Positions 59,601 to 64,000 of a DNA stretch of 64,000 nt are shown in pieces. Each line of letters starts with the position of its first letter. Position 1 is the stretch's first letter. Origin of the DNA: DRTC01 sp964521025 (GTDB taxonomy: Bacteria; Cloacimonadota; Cloacimonadia; Cloacimonadales; TCS61). Where the stretch lies: the NCBI GenBank assembly GCA_964521025.1, contig CAZFPK010000011.1, positions 1 to 64,000 of the forward strand, given 5' to 3'. The notes beneath the pieces were generated by a model that worked only from the letters and a program-made list of their open reading frames with translations, was not told where the DNA came from and did not search any database. The translations under genes were made by a program, and so were the position numbers.

Positions 59601-59724
59601 TTTTATCCTTTCAAAATAAATTTAAGTATAACTTGTTCTCAGTTAAAAATCTGTCAACCGGAAAAAATAATGGACAGTATATGGAAAGTAAAAATTCTTT
59701 GCTTTTAAAAAAACAGGAGATGTT

Positions 59725-60162
59725 TTGAAGATAGTTTTTTTTGTTTTGATTTTATCTTTTCTGCTGGGATGTGCTTCCGGTTCCGGTTACACGACCAAAG
59801 GAGCTTCCAAAAAACCTTTTCATCAGAAGTTTGGAACTGTGAAATCAAAGCAGATCGATCATCAAAAGGGAAATTCTCTTTATATGGTAACCTCGTATTA
59901 CGGGAAGAAATTTCACGGTAAACCGACATCTAACGGTGAGACCTTTGATATGAACGGATTGACAGCGGCTCACAAAACTCTTCCTTTCGGGACGGTCCTG
60001 AAGGTTACGAATGAAGATAACGGGAAATCTGTTACTGTGCGTATCAATGATCGCGGACCATTTGTAGCCGGAAGAGACCTCGACCTATCGTTTGGAGCTG
60101 CAAAAAAAATCGAAATGATCACTGCCGGAGTGAAAACTCTGAAAGTAGAGATTTTGGAGTAA
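59725..60162 (+). CDS. rlpA: RlpA-like septal-ring lipoprotein (DPBB domain)
   Basis: The 145-residue product starts at TTG 59725, set by AGGAG 5 nt upstream; the nearby ATG at 59720 reads straight into a stop. The signal peptide ends in a lipobox (LSFLLGCASG, Cys16). Residues 52-143 form the double-psi beta-barrel: YMVTSYYGKKFHGKPTSNGE, FDMNGLTAAHKTLPFGTVLK, VTVRINDRGPFVAGRDLDLS and FGAAKKI. The conserved His and Asp of the RlpA active site are present. There is no SPOR domain, unlike longer RlpA proteins. RlpA family members cleave naked glycan strands. psuG starts 5 bases after its stop. Confidence 0.92.
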   Translation: MKIVFFVLILSFLLGCASGSGYTTKGASKKPFHQKFGTVKSKQIDHQKGNSLYMVTSYYGKKFHGKPTSNGETFDMNGLTAAHKTLPFGTVLKVTNEDNGKSVTVRINDRGPFVAGRDLDLSFGAAKKIEMITAGVKTLKVEILE

Positions 60163-60166
60163 GGAA

Positions 60167-61066
60167 ATGCAGGATTTTCTGGAAATTTCAAAAAAAGTTC
60201 AGGAAGCATTGGATAACAGGAAGCCGGTAATTGCTCTCGAATCGACAATTATTGCGCATGGTTTACCTTATCCTCAAAACCTGGAGGTTGCTCGAAGCCT
60301 GGAAAAAATCGCTTTTGATAATGGAGTTGTTCCGGCAACAATTTGTTTGATGAACGGCAAAATCAAGATCGGATTGGAAGAAAATGAATTGAAGATTTTA
60401 GCAGAAAATAATACTGTCAAAAAAGTATCGAGTCGTGATATCGGAAGAATTATAGTAAAGAAAGAAATCGGGGCTACAACTGTTTCCGCAACTATGAAAT
60501 GTGCTTTTCTTACCGGCATAAAAGTTTTTGCTACCGGCGGGATCGGAGGTGTTCATCGCAATGCTGAAAACAGTTTCGATGTTTCTACCGATTTGCTCGA
60601 ACTTTCCCGAACTCCGGTGATCGTTGTCTCAGCCGGAGCAAAAGCCATTCTCGATCTTCCAAAAACTCTGGAGATGCTGGAAACTTCAGCAGTTCCGGTT
60701 TTTGGTTATCGAACAGGTTTCTTTCCTGCTTTCTATTCAGCAAAAACAGATTTGAAGATCGACAGGATCGATTCAACAAAGCAAATTTCAGATATTTTCA
60801 AGACAAATCGAGAACTCGGTTTTTCGAGCGGAATTTTAGTTGCAAATCCGATCCCTGAAATGGATGAAATTCCTTTTAAGGAAATGGAAAAATATATCGA
60901 AAAAGCACTCCGGGAAGCGGATTTGAATGGAGTGAAAGGAAAGGATGTTACTCCTTTTTTACTTTCAAAATTAGTCGAATTGACTGAAGGGAAATCCCTT
61001 GCAGCAAATATAAAACTGGTCGAAAATAATGTCAAACTCGCGTGTAAGATCGTGAAGAATTTGTAA
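60167..61066 (+). CDS. psuG: Pseudouridine-5'-phosphate glycosidase
   Basis: The 299-residue enzyme reversibly splits pseudouridine 5'-phosphate into uracil and ribose 5-phosphate. Family motifs are near the start (VIALESTIIAHGLPYPQNLE), then VPATICLMNGKIKIGL, the GATTVSATMKCAF loop, VFATGGIGGVHRNAENSFDV, VSAGAKAILDLPKTLEMLET (catalytic Lys in GAK) and VPVFGYRT. AAGGA immediately precedes the ATG. No pseudouridine kinase (psuK) gene is next to it here; the preceding lipoprotein gene is unrelated in function. Confidence 0.95.
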   Translation: MQDFLEISKKVQEALDNRKPVIALESTIIAHGLPYPQNLEVARSLEKIAFDNGVVPATICLMNGKIKIGLEENELKILAENNTVKKVSSRDIGRIIVKKEIGATTVSATMKCAFLTGIKVFATGGIGGVHRNAENSFDVSTDLLELSRTPVIVVSAGAKAILDLPKTLEMLETSAVPVFGYRTGFFPAFYSAKTDLKIDRIDSTKQISDIFKTNRELGFSSGILVANPIPEMDEIPFKEMEKYIEKALREADLNGVKGKDVTPFLLSKLVELTEGKSLAANIKLVENNVKLACKIVKNL

Positions 61067-61068
61067 TT

Positions 61069-61190
61069 TCTGTCATTCCGAGTTTTCTTTCAACGGCATT
61101 GATCGAGGAATCTTCAGCAAATAAAAAAATGTGATTAAAAACTGGGGATTCTTCGAGAGATAAGCAAGTCGAATTTCTCAGAATGACAGA
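61069..61190. repeat. Inverted element with TCTGTCATTC...GAATGACAGA ends
   Basis: TCTGTCATTCCGAG at 61069-61082 pairs with CTCAGAATGACAGA at 61177-61190, and inner GAGGAATCTTC / GGATTCTTCGAG words at about 61104 and 61146 are also inverse copies. It has the same ends as 40119-40193. It starts 2 bases after the psuG stop and may serve as a terminator. Confidence 0.78.
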
Positions 61191-61238
61191 ATATTTGATA
61201 TAGAAGAACAGAATTGGACAAAATAATTTTTTGTCATC

Positions 61239-61436
61239 ATTCCCAATCCCAGATTGGGAATGCAATATAAAACCAAACCCAGTTTGAAAAGCAATATTTG
61301 AAACACCATTTGATGCTTGACTTAACACTCGTTGATCGTGAAAAATGAAAACAAAGATAAAATCGGTAAAACAAATTAAGTTTAAATCTAAGTTGAAGAG
61401 TCGGAGACTCTTCATGACAACGATTCGGAGAATCGT
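61239..61436. repeat. Three short hairpins before the GNAT gene
   Basis: ATTCCCAATC-CCA-GATTGGGAAT lies at 61239-61261, GAAGAGTC-GGA-GACTCTTC at 61395-61413 and ACGATTC-GGA-GAATCGT at 61420-61436. The last two share a GGA loop and the GATTC/GAGTC-GGA-GA word. With the element above they fill the 384-base spacer; no gene is visible. Confidence 0.7.
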
Positions 61437-61450
61437 GATAAAGGAGAAAA

Positions 61451-62689
61451 ATGGATAAAATAATTTTCCGAAAATACAATATGGAAAAGGACAAAAAAGC
61501 AGCTCACCGGCTTTGGAAAGAAATCGGCTGGTTGGAAAAAGGTAAAGAAAAACAGATGGACCTGATGCTGAAGGCAGCAAATGTCCTGGTTGCTGATGTG
61601 AACGGGGAAATTGAAGTTCTGGCAAAAACAGTTCCCGGAACAATCAAATATCTCGATGAAGAACTCAAATTTTCCGGAGTAACAGCAGTTACGACCAGCA
61701 GGATCGCGCGTAAAAAAGGTCTGGCGTCGGAATTGACTGCAAAGGTAATTGCCGAATCAGCAGAAAAAGGAGCATTGGTTTCCGGTTTGGGAATTTTCGA
61801 GCAGGGATTTTACGATAAACTAGGTTACGGAACAGGTTGTTACGAGCATATAATTTACTTTGATCCGGCTGACCTGAAAGTGAATTCCGATTTCCGTATC
61901 CCGAAACGATTGACCAAAAAAGACTGGAAAGCGATCTATAAATCCCGTCTGAACCGGAAAAGATTTCATGGAGCTGTCAATTTCAACAAACCCGAAACAA
62001 CTCATGCGGAAATGATCTGGGATGATAAAAACTTCGGACTCGGATATTTTGATGAAAAAAGTGGTGAATTAACGCATCATATCTGGTTTTATGTCAAAGA
62101 TGTCGAGCAAGGACCTTATTGGATAAACTGGATATGCTTCCGGAATTCTACTCAATTCCTGGAATTGCTGGCTTTGATCCGCAGTCTTGGCGATCAAGTT
62201 AGATTGATCAGTTTGGTTGAGCCGCCAAATATTCAACTGCAGGATTTTCTCAAACAACCTTTTCGATTCAGACAGTTAACTGAAAAATCCAAGTTCGAGA
62301 ATAAGATGAAGGCAACGGCTTTCTGGCAGATGAGGATTCTAAACCTGAAGAAATGTATAGCGATAACTCATTTGAATTGCGAGGATATAAAGTTCAATTT
62401 AGAATTAACCGATCCGATTGAGAATTATCTTGAACAGAATTCCAAATGGAAAGGAATTTCCAGCAATTATGTCATTGCTCTCGGGAAAAATTCCAAAGCA
62501 GAAAAAGGAAAAAATAGAAATTTACCGACTTTAAGATCGTCGGTCGGTGCTTTTACGAGAATGTGGCTGGGAGTTCGTCCTGCCAGTGGTTTAGCAGTTT
62601 CGGATGAACTGTCCGGTACGGAAGAATTATTGGAAAAACTGGATAAGGCTTTTTGTATCCCGGAGCCGAAACCGGATTGGGAGTATTAA
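61451..62689 (+). CDS. Eis-like GNAT N-acetyltransferase with an SCP2-like C-domain
   Basis: The 412-residue protein has AAGGAG before the ATG. The first GNAT fold (1-150) contains IIFRKYNMEKDKKAAHRLWK, ELKFSGVTAVTTSRIARKKG (acetyl-CoA loop region) and LGIFEQGFYDKLGYGTGCYE. A second, degenerate GNAT-like domain spans about 155-300, and the C-terminal 110 residues (NCEDIKFNLELTDPIENYLE ... SSVGAFTRMWLGVRPASGLA) resemble the sterol-carrier-like end of Eis proteins. Length and order match the Eis family, whose members acetylate aminoglycosides or protein lysines. The substrate here is unknown. Confidence 0.88.
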   Translation: MDKIIFRKYNMEKDKKAAHRLWKEIGWLEKGKEKQMDLMLKAANVLVADVNGEIEVLAKTVPGTIKYLDEELKFSGVTAVTTSRIARKKGLASELTAKVIAESAEKGALVSGLGIFEQGFYDKLGYGTGCYEHIIYFDPADLKVNSDFRIPKRLTKKDWKAIYKSRLNRKRFHGAVNFNKPETTHAEMIWDDKNFGLGYFDEKSGELTHHIWFYVKDVEQGPYWINWICFRNSTQFLELLALIRSLGDQVRLISLVEPPNIQLQDFLKQPFRFRQLTEKSKFENKMKATAFWQMRILNLKKCIAITHLNCEDIKFNLELTDPIENYLEQNSKWKGISSNYVIALGKNSKAEKGKNRNLPTLRSSVGAFTRMWLGVRPASGLAVSDELSGTEELLEKLDKAFCIPEPKPDWEY

Positions 62690-62769
62690 GAATTTAATTT
62701 GGCAGGGAAGCAGGGATAGTAAACAGGAAATAGGTAAAAAAATCTTATAGTTTTTCTTTATTTGTTCAT

Positions 62770-64000
62770 TTACCTTTTTGTGTTCTCATCAACCTCTGCC
62801 TTCCGTTTCTCCCAACAATCTTCCCATCTCTTCTCTTTCTCATTTCTCCATTTATCAGCTTTTTTCTTACCGGTTGCGGAATTCAAGGTTTCACCAGTTC
62901 CGTCAATGATATTTCCTCCGGCATCGAGTACTGTTTTTCCTGCTTCCGAGACAGTTCCGACAGTCGATTCTTTCAAGCCTTCTCCGACTTCCTTCAAATC
63001 CGCAGTTACGACTCCTTTCACAGTTTTGAAAACACCTTTCCCTAAAGATCCTGCTACATTGGTTGCTCCTTTTCCCAGACCGAGAGCAACATTCAAACCG
63101 GTTTTGGCAGCATCGATCGTTGTTCCCCCGATTTTAAGGATACTGCTGCCGATTCCACCTCCCAACCTGCTGACAACATTGAAAAGAATAGAAGCAGTCT
63201 CGAATTGAGGTTTTTCAGGAGTTCCTCCAATCTTCATCCCGAGTTTGCTGCCCTGGATCATATCGATGCTAACATCACAATCGAGAGAATCTTCCGAAAT
63301 TTTGATTTCCGATATCAGATCGAAAGCATCTCCGCCCAAAGCCTGATAAGTTCCGGGAGGAAGGATGAATTCGAAAGGTTCGAGTTCGAGACCGATTACC
63401 TGGAATATTGCATTTACGGATGGAATTTTTTCACCTATCGTTCCGATTCGAGCATAAATGCCAATCAAATTGTCTTTGCATTTCTGATCCCGGATTTTTC
63501 CGGTGAATTCAAATTTTGCAGGACCGTCATTATTCATTTCCGGATCATTACTAACAGCCATTCCGGTAAGAAGTAAATGTAAATCAGAAAGTGAGATATT
63601 TAATGAATCCTTCCGGTTTTCCAGGGAAGAAAAGAGGACATTAAAATTATTTGATTCTACTTTCTGTAATCGGATATTTTCATTCTCTTGAAGAATATTT
63701 TGCAGATCGATCTTGAAATCATTACAAACGATATTCATACTTTTAGATGTTTCAGTATCGATAAGACTTGTCTGCAAAAAGTCCAATATGACCGATTCAA
63801 CCTGACTTTTTGTATTGTAAATTTTTGCCCTTTTCAGTTTAAAATTAAGATCAGAAACGGATAATTCGGTTTTTTTACCTGCTGAATCGATCTCCGTATA
63901 ATTCACAAAAATATTCTGCAGATCGATTCGTTTGATAAATATTTCAGGAATCGGCTTTTTCACATCTTTCTCAGGATCTTCAGCACTCTCAGATTGCAAA
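62770..64000 (-). CDS. AsmA-like/DUF748-type protein, 5' end beyond the window
   Basis: The frame is open to the window edge, so only the C-terminal 409 or so residues are seen. The visible part has beta-rich repeats typical of AsmA-like/intermembrane lipid-transport proteins (IFIKRIDLQNIFVNYTEIDS, ELSVSDLNFKLKRAKIY, NISLSDLHLLL; SLDCDVSIDMIQGSKLGMKI). An Ala/Gly-rich membrane-adherent stretch follows near 270-380 (GLGKGATNVAGSLGKGVFKT and VVTADLKEVGEGLKES), and the tail is highly charged (KWRNEKEKRWEDCWEKRKAE). Family call moderate; the N-terminus is needed. It converges on the GNAT gene across an 80-base gap that holds nothing notable. Confidence 0.7.
   Translation of the reverse strand, partial: LQSESAEDPEKDVKKPIPEIFIKRIDLQNIFVNYTEIDSAGKKTELSVSDLNFKLKRAKIYNTKSQVESVILDFLQTSLIDTETSKSMNIVCNDFKIDLQNILQENENIRLQKVESNNFNVLFSSLENRKDSLNISLSDLHLLLTGMAVSNDPEMNNDGPAKFEFTGKIRDQKCKDNLIGIYARIGTIGEKIPSVNAIFQVIGLELEPFEFILPPGTYQALGGDAFDLISEIKISEDSLDCDVSIDMIQGSKLGMKIGGTPEKPQFETASILFNVVSRLGGGIGSSILKIGGTTIDAAKTGLNVALGLGKGATNVAGSLGKGVFKTVKGVVTADLKEVGEGLKESTVGTVSEAGKTVLDAGGNIIDGTGETLNSATGKKKADKWRNEKEKRWEDCWEKRKAEVDENTKR

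Noticed and set aside
62762..63208. A 148-codon + strand frame within the AsmA-like gene
   Set aside because: It is Ser/Pro/Phe-rich in the way antisense translations of Gly/Lys/Glu-rich sequence are, and it lies opposite a conserved Gly/Ala stretch.
1..64000. tRNA, rRNA, insertion sequences, prophage, restriction or defence systems
   Set aside because: I found no transposase, integrase, phage structural, nuclease-defence or toxin-antitoxin signatures and no tRNA-like cloverleaf that I could support.

Overview
The window is AT-rich bacterial chromosome that carries mostly single-copy genes in short + strand runs. Large secreted or surface proteins with an 80-90 residue C-terminal FlgD-like/type IX-style sorting domain (NYPNPF ... 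ISF ... FNLKGQKI ... WNGKD ... SSGIYFYKL ... RKMIL) dominate the left half. Together with a TonB-dependent receptor, C10 and clan-CD cysteine peptidases, an FCB-type short pilin and dapF, this suggests a Gram-negative member of the Fibrobacterota-Chlorobiota-Bacteroidota group, most like Candidatus Cloacimonadota. The phylum is an inference from protein style; there is no rRNA gene to confirm it. I saw no tRNA, rRNA, CRISPR array, insertion sequence or prophage.

Layout. 1-1.5 kb: a small, probably frameshifted gene, a nested inverted-repeat block and a TetR-family regulator with a palindromic operator. 1.5-26.3 kb: an exported-protein region holding a lipoprotein, a calcium-motif protein, an FG-GAP protein, a frameshifted clan-CD peptidase with a beta-helix, an Asp-box protein, LamG proteins and two C10 peptidases that carry different tails. 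The spacers between these genes are full of short hairpins, a 51-bp tandem repeat and a second copy of the TetR operator. 26.4-33.0 kb: a TonB-dependent receptor converging on two minus-strand secreted proteins. 33.2-39.4 kb: a hybrid histidine kinase, a membrane histidine kinase and a sigma-54-type response regulator. 39.4-56.8 kb: a type IV pilus-like locus. 56.9-64 kb: housekeeping and peripheral genes (DUF2279-like protein, dapF, an outer-membrane-protein remnant, a peptidase T-like gene, an RlpA-like lipoprotein, psuG, an Eis-like GNAT and a partial AsmA-like gene).

The pilus-like locus is the most coherent system and the best candidate for something under-described. Its genes encode three short pilins (two identical to the base although their flanks differ), a PilC-type platform protein, PilB- and PilT-type ATPases, two further pilin-like subunits, a membrane-anchored LamG protein, a PilS-like sensor lacking its ATPase domain, a receiver/cNMP-fold protein, a PilM-PilN-SPOR-TPR fusion, a PilO-PilP-like fusion, a short secretin and an overlapping beta-propeller lipoprotein. 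Two pilin genes have near-consensus sigma-54 promoters (GG-N10-GC), and the gene directly upstream encodes an NtrC-family activator. That suggests the two-component genes at 33-39 kb control piliation. The pilin-like proteins begin with only Met-Gly before the hydrophobic helix, so any prepilin leader would be two residues long.

The TetR protein probably controls itself and the LamG gene 14 kb away: both are preceded by TTGACA, exactly 22 nt, then the same 22-nt palindrome.
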